Below are positions 52,753-64,000 of a DNA stretch of 64,000 nucleotides, in pieces. Each line of letters opens with the position of its first letter. Position 1 is the first letter of the stretch. Under the pieces are notes generated by a model. The model was not told the origin of the DNA and made no database searches. It worked only from the letters and a program-made list of their open reading frames with translations. The position numbers and the translations under genes are program-made. The stretch comes from Cruorifilaria tuberocauda (lineage: Eukaryota > Nematoda > Chromadorea > Rhabditida > Onchocercidae): NCBI GenBank assembly GCA_013365365.1, contig JABVXU010000036.1, forward strand, positions 1 through 64,000. Reading direction: 5' to 3'.

Positions 52753-53212
52753 CTAAACTTGTTCTAATTCCTTTAACTTCTTTTTGGCTATTTCTCTCTC
52801 TTCTTGCCGACGTTTCCTGCAATTGTATTTTAATATTTGTCGAAACAATACACAGAATAGATCTAGAGACCAACATGAAAATATCTAATTGTCCAGAAAT
52901 AATTACTTCAATTGTAGAAATTCTTTATTATCCTCTGAATCACGTGGTCCTCGAATATTTTTCCAGCTGTCGTCGTCTTTCTTGACAAGTTCCTAGGCAC
53001 AGAGAAGCACTGATGAACAATCGTCTGATAATGCAGTGAACAGTTTAAATAGAATAATTACCTGATAAACTGCTTCTATACTTTCCTGCTGGCTGCCAAT
53101 TCCTTTGTTATTCAAAAACTGACTCTAAAAAATTATTTTCGATGGTTTACATTGCTTTTGTAATTTGAAGATTACAAGGAATCAGAGCTACCGCTCCTAA
53201 ATATCGATACAT
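52753..53212 (-). CDS. Small 77-aa protein, possible first cistron before PTH2
   Basis: Four phase-compatible exons (53212-53192, 53124-53062, 52992-52907, 52816-52753) encode 77 aa. The ATG lies directly after TTTTCCAG, a likely spliced-leader site. The protein begins MYRYLGASQFLNNKGIG, contains DDDSWKNIRGPRDSEDNKEF and ends in a charged helix, KRRQEEREIAKKKLKELEQ. I recognise no family. Its TAG stop abuts the PTH2 ATG in the same frame, so both ORFs share the exon 52816-52718. It could be an independent cistron, an upstream part of a longer protein made by readthrough, or one of two alternative products selected by trans-splicing. Confidence 0.6.
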
Positions 53213-54221
53213 CTGGAAAACGATTATTTTGCAGATGCATAACATTACTGCTATTCAAAGAAACATTTGCTTTTCTAGATGTTAGTGAAGTAATATACAT
53301 GAGATCATTAATTTAGAATTTACATTTCCTTGTACTTTTTTTTAATGATGTCTATTACGTTTAAAGCTTTTGTTATTTTAGGCAGAGATCAAATTTGAAT
53401 ACAAGAAAACAAAATCACATCCAATTTCTGTGATTAAATTACTGCTGTTTAGAACATCGCTTATGGTATTATCTTTAGAGCAATATTTAGTACTGAACTT
53501 TGTTCTTGAGTTATATATGATATATTGCAAATGGAGATGGAAAATCCGAAATTTAGAAATTCTAAAAATTATTTCAAATTCCAATATTCTCATTGCTTCT
53601 TACAGCAATTTATAATTTCAATTCAATTACGTCTCTTATGATATTAAATTCTATCTTGTGACTCCATCATAGGTTCTTTACTAAGTTAAGATTATGTTTA
53701 TCTTTCTTTTAACCTTATTAGTTAAGATCTTATTAATTAAGATTATCATGTAAACCCTACATTAAATATGCTTTGTTCACTCCTCTCGATATTTTATTAG
53801 CTAAGATTACCATGAGACCGGATAGGTTTTACGTTTATATCCTCGATTGCTGCTGTAAAAAAAACCCACAAGTCACATTTCACAATTACTGTAATCACTT
53901 CTCCTACCAATAAGGTTTTATATCAGAATTACCAGCATTGTATTACCAGCAGAACTCAACCTTCACCTTATTGTTGATTGTTGGTGGTGATCAAAGTTAA
54001 ATTTCAACAACAAAAACTTGCAATTGTTCCAGAAATTTCATACCTGAGGAACAAATGCTCACAAATAACTTATCTGTGAATCAAATCCTAAATTCCAAAT
54101 ACTTTTCAAGAGGTGTAAATTAGATGCGCAAACAATATTTTACAGAAAAGCTAAAAAAAGTTTAAAACAACAAAAAACTCTCACTGAAACACGTAAAATT
54201 TTAGATCTCTTCCTGTAATTT
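53213..54221. other. Intergenic region with short degenerate repeats
   Basis: No gene is supported. Related copies of a motif like ATTARYTAAGATTAYCATG occur at 53731-53756 and 53794-53819, with a partial copy near 53683. Overlapping ORFs at 53378-53615 on both strands look fortuitous. Confidence 0.4.
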
Positions 54222-55997
54222 TTAGTTTCCAATAAAATAAGAACGCACAATTTCCTCAGCGTCGGCAAGTGTACAAGAGGATGGTCCGAATTCGAATCTG
54301 ATTTGCTGTGTTTTATATGCAAGTAACAAAGTTGCACCACCAACTGCCAAAAATGATAAACCTTTAGAAAAATATTTCCAACTTCTTGTCTTATTCATAA
54401 AACACTGCTCGATAGACTAAAAATAATTGTTAGGACAACAATTAAGGAATTGATTACCTGAACTGCGTAGCAGTAACACAAATTTAAGTGATTTCGTTTA
54501 AAGCAACCATAAAGTTTAAAAAATGATATAAATGACAATAAAATTCTATCAAAATTGCAAATATGAACTATATCCCTTGCTGATTATGAATCGACTTTGA
54601 CATATTAATGATCACTAATGTGAATTTTGGAATCTGTGAACCAAGTGACACGATCTCATTTTTAAGCAATCCTAAAATTTAAAAAGAGCTTTTAGTTTGC
54701 AACATATTATTATTTTTCTTCAGTATCAGTAGTACGTATGATCTTCAACGCGAAACATCAAAGCAAATTTCAACTAAATGGATCTTGAAATAACCTGGAA
54801 GTGTCATCTGTATCACAGTACCCAATCTAGCTAATAATGCAGCTACAAAACCTACCTCACCAAATTAGCAACCAAAAACCGCTGCAAATGTTCCCTTCCA
54901 AGAGTAACCTGGATTTCTGACTCTAAATAACGAAGATCCTCGACATTTTCACAAAGGCTCAACCGAAGCTGACAACAAAACGTCATAGTTACCCATCCGT
55001 ACTGCTGCTGGACGGATATTCAAATTCTCAAAATTAATGGCGATTTAGACCAGATCTATGATTTCCTGTGCCACTGTGATGAGGTGTTAATGAAAACTAT
55101 ATTCTATCGGATATCAATTACATTCTTAATCGGAGAATTGATGAATGGTAAAGGGCGCAAACATGAACTCTGTTGTTATAAATCTGTAACAAGTACTAAG
55201 CAATACAGTACATGTGCCTCTTAAACAGCATGCATTCCTTCTTTTGCGAGATACACGCTTTACCTTGCGAACATTGACTTTTTTTTACAAGCATGCATCC
55301 TGGGCATGCTCTTCTTCCCTTACAAACATGTATTTTTTCCTTCACAATTATGCATTCTTTTCCTTCCGAACATATATTTCTTTCCTACTAAACATGTGTC
55401 TTTTCATTTTCAAGCATGTGTGGCAAGAAATAAATGTCAGTGAAAATTCTTAAAATTAACTGTTGTTTGCGAACAAATTCGAATGATGTTTTCCTTTCTT
55501 TTCAAGATAGAGCTTAGAAGAGCATGTAGACAATTTGCAAAATCGATAGCTTATACGATGCTTGAAAACCTTACAAATAGTATAGTTTAAAAGGTTTTTA
55601 CGAAAGAGCGAAATTTTGTAGCTAATGAGAGTAAAAACGGATCAAAGGAAATTGAAAGTGACCAAATGGAAATAAATTACCAGAATTGATCTCTTATTAT
55701 CGGAGGGATAGGGATTAACTCATGAAGTGACGCACAACCAAAAAGTGATTCATGTTATTAGACTCAACAATAAATCATTATTATGACAATAATGAACAAC
55801 TTTTGCTATTACGAAAAAAGCTTTTCGAAGCAAAAATCGCAGCAGCAGAAATTATTGGTTGAACATTCTTGATCTTTTTGAGAAGTATGCATAACAAATC
55901 GAAGGAATGAATTAGGAAATACAATTCCCGCTGTAGGCATACTGAAGAGAAAAGACTCAGTTTTCTCTATACAGCTTACGTCCGGAATCGTTGCCAT
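54222..55997 (-). CDS. 119-aa single-pass membrane protein (unknown)
   Basis: Minus-strand exons 55997-55980, 55007-54861 and 54416-54222 are all phase 0 and give 119 aa. The first exon encodes only MATIPD before a strong GAC|GTAAGC donor. The second exon has a CAGCAGCAG acceptor with three possible in-frame start points and carries a Leu/Glu-rich region (NVEDLRYLESEIQVTLGREH). The last exon has one clear transmembrane helix (GLSFLAVGGATLLLAY), preceded by KTRSWKYFSK, then a C-terminal FEFGPSSCTLADAEEIVRSY. A positive N-flank and small size would suit a mitochondrial or ER membrane factor, but no family is recognised. If the first two exons are wrong, the last exon alone can encode 58 aa from ATG 54398. 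Confidence 0.55.
55226..55430. repeat. Degenerate minisatellite, about 22-25 bp period
   Basis: About seven to nine diverged units of the form AACATGTNTTCTTTTCCTTC lie in the first intron of the 119-aa protein gene. Copies share an ACATG/GCATG core and a pyrimidine-rich half. The open frame across them is caused by the repeat. Confidence 0.65.
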
Positions 55998-56145
55998 TTT
56001 CTCGTAAGTTTAATGTAAGTACTAATGTATAGATCCATCACAAGTGGATCTGTCTTGAATGTTATGACTATTTTACCACGAGTATAAAAAGTTAACTGTA
56101 CGTCAAATTTTCTGATGATTATTTGGCGGAACCACTAGACTCTTG
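55998..56145. promoter_or_regulatory. Short bidirectional promoter region
   Basis: Only 148 bp separate the ATG codons of the divergent 119-aa protein gene (-) and the PH-domain gene (+). An acceptor-like GGAACCACTAG at 56138 probably trims the plus-strand leader. Confidence 0.4.
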
Positions 56146-59144
56146 ATGACATTGACAGTATCCGAAGAGTCTCCAGCTGACATACATGAGATATTTATGC
56201 AAACATTTTATCTCTCTTTGAAGTTTCCTTCTCCGAGGAAGAGTCATTCTGAAAGAGTCAGTCAGGGAATCGAAGGATCGAAGGTCGCTATGATTACTAT
56301 CCACACGAATAACAGCTATTACTTTCATAAATTCTTGTTGATATTAGTAAAAGATGTTGGAAAGTTAAAAGCGCTCGATACTTACAATAAGCGTTTGATG
56401 AAATTATTATTCCCAAAAACTGCTATATTAATTAATTTTGATCCTTTATCACTTTTCATGTTAGCTTGTCCCAAATTTATGATATTTTACTGACTTATGT
56501 TGATCCCATTCGATTATCAAAGAAATATCTTGACGGAAATTAATTACTTATCTCATTTCACTTTCAGTTTGAAAAGTCATTATCCACTGCCTTTAATCAG
56601 AGATGATTAGACAACTTTCATGAAATCTATATATTTTATTCGGTAATATGAGAGTCATTTATGGACGGTTATTGTGTTATTATATTTGTGCATGCACTGG
56701 TTGTTAATTGGCAATGCTTCATGCCTAATTTAAAATGCGTCTGTTTAGACATAACGACAATTACATTATCGTACCAGATCAAATTTTTTTCACAGCTTAT
56801 CATTTGATCATTTCTGACCCTGATTTTTTTTTCAATGGTTGTTTTTGTAAACGTCAGTATATTTAATTAAAAATGATTTATTCATGATTACTGTTTCTTG
56901 TCCAATATATGATTTATTTTCAAGTTTAGTGTAGTTTTCTCGTTTATTTTTTGAAGAAAAGAACAAAAGTATGAAGAAGCTAACTGGAAATTGTACAATT
57001 ATTCAGTTTATGTACAAAAATAGAATTTGCATATTTTTAGGAAGCGTCTTTTTCGCTTCCGTCTACGCTCTTCGGATGCATCGAGAAAAAATCTTTTACA
57101 CGATTTGGATGGCGTTGGAAAAGGCGTATTGCTGTTTTAAATCTCAGTGGGCATTTAATTATCTATAAGTATTGTCTGGAGGATATCGGAGATATCGGTA
57201 ATTTCTGTTTTTGTAATTTATTTAAATTCGTATTTTCGTAGTAATAGTATCATATATTGTTGATTGGGCAATCTTCATAGTATAAAATTTAATTTCATTA
57301 ATTTATGCTTTTGTTTATTATTTTATAATATCATGACAGGAAACCTTTTTTGGCAAGAATAATTTATTTGAATGCAGCAGAGTATATCCAAGCTCAAGTG
57401 GATAAGAATACGTGCCATATCAAAATTCATGATCAGGCGCGAAAACGGGTAAGTTCGATTTCTTCTTAATTTGCTACTTTAAGAACTTTTTAGAATGTTT
57501 GCCATTTAAAAGCATATCATCAGTTTTGATTTTATTATGAATGATTTTCGCCTTTTCATTCCTAACATTGCATTTGAATTTATGTGAATTTTCAGACAGA
57601 ACTGCGAATCAAAGGTACAAAAGCTCGTTTATGGGCTGCAAAAGTATTCATATTGGTTAATTTCTTGTTTATATCCTAACGAATTGATAATAGATTATAA
57701 TTAAGATAGTGAAGATGTAAATTTGAAATTTATGATATTGATTTTCCTATAGTTGTAAATTACATTAAGCATGCAAAAATTACTTGAATGCGTTCGTAAA
57801 TATCATCATTGGTTGCAGTAATAATTCCAAACTTGATGTCAATCTTACAACATTAAAAGAAAGTAGCGGCATTATAGGAGTGATTAATTTGAAGCTTTTC
57901 CTATATATTTTTCATGGAATGTCACCTATTTTTCTTTTAATAATGGTAGGATTTTTTCAGGTACGAAGCTTTGCTTAATGATTGCAAACAGTTTTAATCA
58001 CAATTCTTTGTATTGTATTAATTTTTGATTTCTTACTTAATAGTTATTCTACTTCGAATCAAAAAAGTTTGTCATTTAAAATCCATCACGAACAATAACT
58101 TTAGACGTTCAACAGATACAGAAAGTGGCCAGTTGAGCGTCCTCTGAAAGCACTTGATTCAAAGGTTTCCACATCAAGCACTTATGATATTGCTCGAGCA
58201 ACCAAAATAATCATATGGAAGAATTTTCTAAGGTCACCATCGCTTCTCTTTCATCTGAGGTCAATTTAAATATTTCAGTTGTTTGTTTCATTCGACAAAT
58301 TTCTGTGCTTGTTGTCAAAGAACTGTGCTACCGACTAAATATTTGGTTTAATCTTTATGGTTAATTTCAAGTAACAATTCAATTTAATGAATTCTTCATT
58401 GGTTATATTACAATATTTTAAACAAGTATGAGTTCTTGTTGCACTTTAAATCGCAAAATTTTTTTGAAATTCTTATAAGGTTCTCAAAATTTACCTTAAT
58501 TCGATTTATTTATAAACTTCAACAAAGCATTCGGTTTGGAATTTCAAAGTTCATACATATATTACAATTGCCGGTTTTAAGATATTGGAATTTTTAATTA
58601 TTGTTTTGTAGGGCTTCCCGAATTACACAACTTCTGATGATTCACATCAAAATATTCAACTATCTGCGCAAATTTTCGTATATTTTATGCGTAATTTCAA
58701 GCAAACTTTACAAGAATTGTATACTAATGAGTGATATCACTGTACTCAGAGAAATGAAAGTTTATCAGAAAATGGAATTAAATTAAAATTATACAAAATC
58801 AATTATGTATTTTGTTCACTGTCTCGGTCTTCCGATAATACTTAGAATTTTATGAATCTGAGATCTAAAGCAATTGCATTTTTGAATTTTTAATTGAAAT
58901 TCATTTCCATACTTCACTTGTTTTCGAAATTTGCAATGAATAATCGACTAAAATGTCATGAGCCTTTTTAGAAAGATAATATTCCGTAACAACGAGATGT
59001 TCTAACCAGTTTGAAAATTATTGAATAAAGCAAGAATTTTTTGTTATCGTTTCCCAGGATATGGAACAATTAACAGAATCCGATGTATTGAAAATAAATA
59101 AAAAAAACAGTATTGAAAATAATTTGGTACAAAATGCTGACATA
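56146..59144 (+). CDS. PH-domain protein
   Basis: Exons 56146-56283, 57041-57168, 57340-57448, 57596-57643, 58105-58164, 58612-58677 and 59058-59144 are phase-compatible and give 211 aa. Residues about 57-148 form a pleckstrin-homology domain: GCIEKKSFTRFGWRWKRR, then AVLNLSGHLIIYKK, central strands with CHIKIHD and LRIKG, and the C-terminal helix with its invariant Trp (LWAAKTFNRY, W138). This suggests binding to phosphoinositides or to a protein partner at membranes. Residues 1-46 are Ser-rich and the tail after 150 is acidic and polar. The PH exons are well supported. The first exon (donor SK|GTCGCT) and the last two exons are less certain; exon 5 could instead run to 58232, changing the tail. 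In the last exon a run of seven A's at 59100-59106 precedes an early stop; an eighth A would keep a longer frame open into 59521-59549. Confidence 0.65.
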
Positions 59145-62100
59145 GTAAGTCTCATTTTTGTTAGTTTTGGTTGCAGAAATTGTTATAAGCATTGGGAGGA
59201 GCTTATAAAAATTTTGTCTTAGATCTCGGCACCAGAATTCACCATCGCCATTAAATTTTCTACTGCGAAGTGTTTTATTATGAGAAAAAGTATACTGATA
59301 TAGATACTAAAAAAGTATAGTTCGAAATTTATCAGATAATTATATAATGGATTTTTTTGAAGATTTTCAAAAAATCATTTTTATATGTTATTATTGTCCT
59401 TGATTTATTCATTCCAAGTTTTTATTTGGGAAATCTATTCTTTTAATCCATTTTCACTCTTCTTTTATTCATTCACTGTTTTTCACTTGAAATTGAAATT
59501 TAATTATTGGAAATTTTCAGGAAGCAAATAAATCCGTAAGCTGTAATTAGTTAAATGCAATACTGATATCGCGCTAATATCGTTTTCGAAAACATTTGCA
59601 AAATATGATTGGAAGTCGATTTTATGATAGTTTAGAAAATTGTTCTTTAAATTATTCAGTTTTCAGTATCCAAAAATTACGCGCCTAGGCTGGCAGTCTC
59701 CGAATGTCACAAATTTATGTATGTTGTGAATTACCTAGTTTTTTTTTAAAAAAACTATAAATTCGAAACATAATTTGTTTTATCGTTTAGGGAAAAAGCA
59801 TTTATCCTTACAAACATTTTAATTTAAAGACTCCAATAGACCACTTGTTGGAGAAACAATGAAATCTTATGATTTTCATCATATTATATTTGCTATAACG
59901 ATTTCAGATTCCATACAATGCATTTCTCATAAAGAATGAAGTAAAGTCAACAATGCTCAGAACCACTATCACTCCTACCAATTGATATTAATTCTCGATT
60001 GTGGGAGGAATTGAAACGTAGTAAAAAAAGTGAACATGATACTATTTATCATTTTTAAATGGATCATGTGCAATTAATATCAGTCATAATACACTGGTCA
60101 AATTTCATCTATGTTACAGCATAAGCAGGGTCATTTCTTGCTGTAATGTTTAATCACCTTTATCATTCTGTTAATCTTCCACTGTGATAAAAAAACTTAT
60201 TGTCTACTGATACTTTTAAACTTCGTCTGCGATGACAGTTTTTAAATTCTGAAACATAGAATCTTATGTAAGTCATTGTTCATCATCATTACCATCATTA
60301 CAGATCTCCATATGAATATTTTTTGAGCTCTTCGTATCACTTAATTAAATTAAATTTAATAAGTCCAAATAAAATGATTGTTATGTTGAATCAGTTGCTG
60401 ATATATTTCTCAATTCATTTTAAATTCGAAAAGATTAATTAACGATCTTAATGATTATGATGAATGCGTGTGGTAATCTTTGAAATAATCAGTGGATTAA
60501 TTTGTAGAATAAATTGTCTGTTACCATGGAAATTAATTAAGAATTATATTGATACGAGAAGAGAAGGAAGAAGTCGAGATAATATACGATGTGAATTAAA
60601 TTTTGTTTATAAATATCAGCCAGACACTTCCACATGAGAATATGACTTTTTTTCAAGAATAAAGTGATTATCCCTAAGAGTATACATGCTTTTTATTTTG
60701 CTGATAATTGTTATCCATAATACAGTTAAAAGTTCTAGTATTTTACTGAATGTCAGAAATATTAATCATTAAATGGATTAGTGTGGCAGTAAATCCTTCA
60801 TTTTGCAACCAGTAATAATACAGCATAGTTCATTATTTCAGTCGCTGGCAATGATGAATGATCACTCTTTTCCATTTTTAGTTTCCTGAAGATAACAAAC
60901 ATCAGTAAAATGGTCAGTTCTATCCGTGAATCATTTTATAACTTACATCTGGCCTTTTTATTTGAAGGTTTTCATATCGGTCTTAAAGGCAATACAATAA
61001 TTCTAATCAATTAAAAAAAAAATAAAGTCTCAGTATACGTTATCACTTTTTCTTAATCACACAAGACAAATAGAAGCAGTGATAAATGAAACGCCAACTG
61101 AACATAATTTGATATATGATTAAAATAAATGATGACCGCTTTAAATAAGCTACATGTAATGTATATTAATAAATAATAAAGAATCAACATTCCAAAGTAA
61201 CTTTATTTCATTATCTGTAGTTGATTATTGTCAAAGATAAAATTACGTCCTCGTCGCTGCAAAAAAAAAATCAATTCTAACAATTATAACTTCTGTTTCT
61301 TGATGATATTGTTTTAAAGATTTCAGTGATGGAAATTCTCGAAAATTTACTTCTTTAAATATTCCACCAAAAGTGATTTCTTCAACCATTATCATATTTA
61401 AACTTTCGATTTTATTAATTCGATAAAACGGTTAAGAAACACTCATGAATTTGGAACGGTGATAAAGTAACAAACATTTCTTATATGTTATCAGAAATAA
61501 ATGTAGTTTCATATTTCATACCATTCTATTCAACATGGTTAACAGTATCACTTCAGAATTAATTTTGATATTCGAGCATACGATGTCATTTTATTTTTCA
61601 GTTTTTCAAAATAAAGTGTAATTTTAGGCAAGTCTTTTGGTAGTCATTTAAAATATAAATATTTGAAAGCAGTTCTTTGTAAAGATAACATAGCAGTAGC
61701 AAGCGTAATCCAAAACTTTCAATTTTTCCGGGAAAATTTGTTTTAGTACATTACTATTTCGTTATAATTTGAAAATGACGGCTCATAGTTCGCAATAAAT
61801 AGTTAATTAATTCAACAATGTCATTAATCATTCTAAGCATGATTTAAGCTAGCAAAAGATGCTTAGAATTTTTATTTTCAAATAAACGAAACAGGTTAAA
61901 AGTCCTATGTATTTGTACTTAGTCATTACTATTGAAATTGACAAAAAAGTTTGAAATTTAGATGAAATGGAATGCAATTTTGCTGGCCTTATTTCGTTCC
62001 ATAAAGATTATTTAAATAAAACATGTGAATATTGCCACAAGCATTCTAAAAATACATTACTATTTTTTGCATTTTCCAATATCCAGAAAAATAGAAATAA

Positions 62101-62629
62101 GTAGACGGGAGACTGTTCCGACAACTTTCAGTTTAGATGAAGTTTTTGAGACCATTGGAATGAACTGTTGTAATAGCAATTGATTTCCCCATTTTTCATT
62201 AAAAATAGCATTCTAAATGACGGCAAAAGTTTTATTTTTATTTAAAAAAATTCAAATGATGAAGAGCTCGCGATAATGATGGCTGTATGAAGTCGTTTTT
62301 TAAATATACATTTGAAGTTTTTTGCATTTTAATGTCTGATTAGGCAATATGCGCGAATTATAGTTTTGTCATATTACTTCAGTGTCATTCATTTCAATTT
62401 CATCACTTCTTATTAGGAGGTTTAGTAGCTGAAATGTGTTAAACAGCAACTTAGAAATAGTATTAAAGCTTGAATCATGTATTGCCAATAGATTGAATAA
62501 ATTAACAAATTTGATTTCCTCTCCAAATTCTCAATTTCATGAGAAACGTAATTCTGTAGATAGAATAGCTGCAAACTAGCGAAAACAAGCTTTATAAATC
62601 AATCCTTCATTCCTTCTGCTTATAAAGCT
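59145..62629. other. AT-rich intergenic region
   Basis: No supported gene. At 61967-62104 (+) a 45-aa ATG ORF contains TCEYCHKH (a CxxC-like pair). After a +1 frame change, a second open piece (RRETVPTTFSLDEVFETIG) runs to 62180. This may be a remnant or an unresolved small gene. Confidence 0.4.
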
Positions 62630-63978
62630 TCAAGCGCAATCGAAACATCTGCACTCAGTTGCGCTAGGAATTCTCATAATTCGATCACCACCTTCACAGG
62701 CTACCTTCGCTTTTACCTGAAGCAATGTTTGATTACATTCTGATATATTTAAACATTCATAATCTCGAATCTCATAGATAGAATTTTGATCTATAAGAAA
62801 CTGTAAGCTTTTCGACCAATAGATGTAGATATATAGTTTCGCGAAAATTTTACAAGAAACTATATTACGCTTAATTTAGTTATTTGTTAACAATATCGAA
62901 GTTACTACATTGATCCATTGATAAACATAATAGTCGATAATAATACGATCTATCCATCTGGGATAAAATTATAGGAATAAAATATAAAGAATCATAAATG
63001 TCACTTGAATTTCAGATTTATAATCCATCTTACTAATAATTTATGCGCAATTGTCTGCTTTATAAAGAAATTTAATACACAAAAACGAAAATGAGAAAAC
63101 AGTAGCAAAAATGAAGAACCACTTAAAAACTAGTACAAGAATTTTTCAATTTTCTTTATCATTAATGTCAATTTGATATCGATTTCACAATCTTTTCTCT
63201 TAACTGTTAACTCATTATATTTACAAAAATTAGTATTAAATGAGATAAAGGATGGAAGAGGTCGCGTCATTATATAAACTTGAAGATACCCTGTCTGCTA
63301 TCCTTTTATCGCTACTATCTAATCTGAATTTTAAATTCAGCTTAAGATAGTTCCCTGTTCAATAAAACATTATGAAACATTTGCAGTGATCCATAATCGA
63401 GCAGATACAAAACAAACCCATTCATTATCGACCATTCTGCAACATCTTCCATGCACTGTAATTGAATTTTCTTCCGGATTAACGAATGAAAAAGACATGC
63501 AATAACCAGAGCACATATTCACATTTACCGCCACTAAATCACATCCCGGTTCATCGATAACGTATTGTGTACCTGAATAGTTCGAGGATGAAGTTACTAT
63601 TTCAGATCATTAGTTCTAGCATTAACAGAAGGTGAAATAAAAGGCTACTGTAAAAAGATGAATGAACCACTTTTGTAACTTTTTTGCTACCATTCTTCAT
63701 TGCTAGCGTCTTTATTTTAGTGATAAAATTAATTTTTCTTAGTTTTTTTTCTTTTCATCTCAAAAGAGTTCAAGCAAACCGTGTTTTCGGCATCCTGATT
63801 TAATAACAGCAGAATATGTGGAAAACGTTGTGGACATTAATAACAATGCTATCAGCAGGTGTCGTTTCAGTATGAATAAAAATGTGATTGAAGAAATTAG
63901 ATGGTGTGCATTCGTTCGTGTAAGTATTGTTGGTACCGGGATCGAACCTGAGGTTGAGGCCAGTTCCGTTTTCTGCAT
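62630..63978 (-). CDS. flr-2: Glycoprotein-hormone alpha2-like cystine-knot hormone (FLR-2 type)
   Basis: Predicted secreted alpha-type subunit of a thyrostimulin-like hormone. Minus-strand exons 63978-63780, 63572-63418 and 62716-62630 have matching phases (1, 0) and give 146 aa to TGA. A hydrophobic signal-like segment (FILKRHLLIALLLMSTTF) precedes the mature region. The cystine-knot cysteines appear in the alpha-subunit order: SGCRKHG, EPGCDL, the MCSGYC knot motif (CxGxC), HGRCCRM with seven residues before VKAKVAC, and the terminal TECRCFDCA (CxCxxC). The CC-to-Val spacing equals that of GPA2, and the C-terminus matches the alpha rather than the beta pattern. None of these exons forms a long ORF in the right frame, so the gene is easy to overlook. 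The true start may lie in an exon beyond the window; ATG 63978 gives an unusually long N-terminus before the signal-like segment. Confidence 0.8.
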
Positions 63979-64000
63979 TAATCATGCAGCAAAGCTGCAA

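Noticed and set aside
63938..63948. B-box-like GGTTCGATCCC on the minus strand, hinting at a tRNA
   Set aside because: No pairing T-stem, acceptor stem or A box is visible around it, and it lies in the 5' exon of the FLR-2-type gene.
63771..64000. Plus-strand open frame to the window end with a perfect GTAAGTATT donor at 63920
   Set aside because: The minus strand encodes the signal-like segment and first cysteine that complete the hormone in phase, so the plus frame is judged to be its antisense shadow.
1..64000. Wolbachia-derived insertions, CRISPR arrays, rRNA genes
   Set aside because: No bacterial-type gene, repeat-spacer pattern or rRNA-like block was recognised; an actual search could still find short inserts.

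Overview
The window looks like chromosomal DNA of a parasitic nematode, most likely a filarial worm. It is about 70% A+T. Genes are split into many small exons with TTTCAG-type acceptors, and several genes have an acceptor directly before the ATG, which fits spliced-leader trans-splicing. No rRNA, tRNA, CRISPR array or intact transposon was recognised. All gene models were built by hand from reading frames, splice signals and exon phase; nothing could be searched or aligned.

Layout, left to right. At 1-336 lies the 3' end of a membrane-protein gene cut by the window edge. At 4949-9072 (+) is TYW2, a wybutosine-synthesis enzyme. It faces a REEP1-4-type ER-shaping protein at 9702-11359 (-). The REEP gene is head-to-head with the proteasome beta-1 gene pbs-1 at 12082-14027 (+), which is followed by a secreted Ig-domain protein at 14411-18115 (+). 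About 8 kb of AT-rich DNA follows, with one GC-richer coding-like island near 19.6-20.2 kb. A 27-exon type II membrane M1 aminopeptidase fills 26054-36425 (+) and converges on a purple acid phosphatase (ACP7 type) at 37413-42227 (-).

The stretch 42.2-50.1 kb is poorly resolved. It holds a GC-rich island with a 117-aa ORF, isolated exon-like segments, and a candidate multi-exon minus-strand gene of unknown function. At 50174-53212 (-) a UBA + peptidyl-tRNA hydrolase 2 gene lies directly behind a 77-aa ORF, separated only by one in-frame TAG. At 54222-55997 (-) is a hidden gene for a 119-aa single-pass membrane protein, divergent by about 150 bp from a PH-domain gene at 56146-59144 (+). At the right edge (62630-63978, -) is a cystine-knot hormone gene of the glycoprotein-hormone alpha2 / FLR-2 type; its exons are small and easy to miss.

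The recognised genes are mostly unrelated housekeeping functions (tRNA modification, ER shape, proteasome, translation quality control), mixed with surface or secreted proteins (Ig protein, ectopeptidase, phosphatase, hormone). The arrangement looks like ordinary worm chromosome with divergent and convergent pairs and one possible zero-spacing dicistron, rather than a functional cluster.
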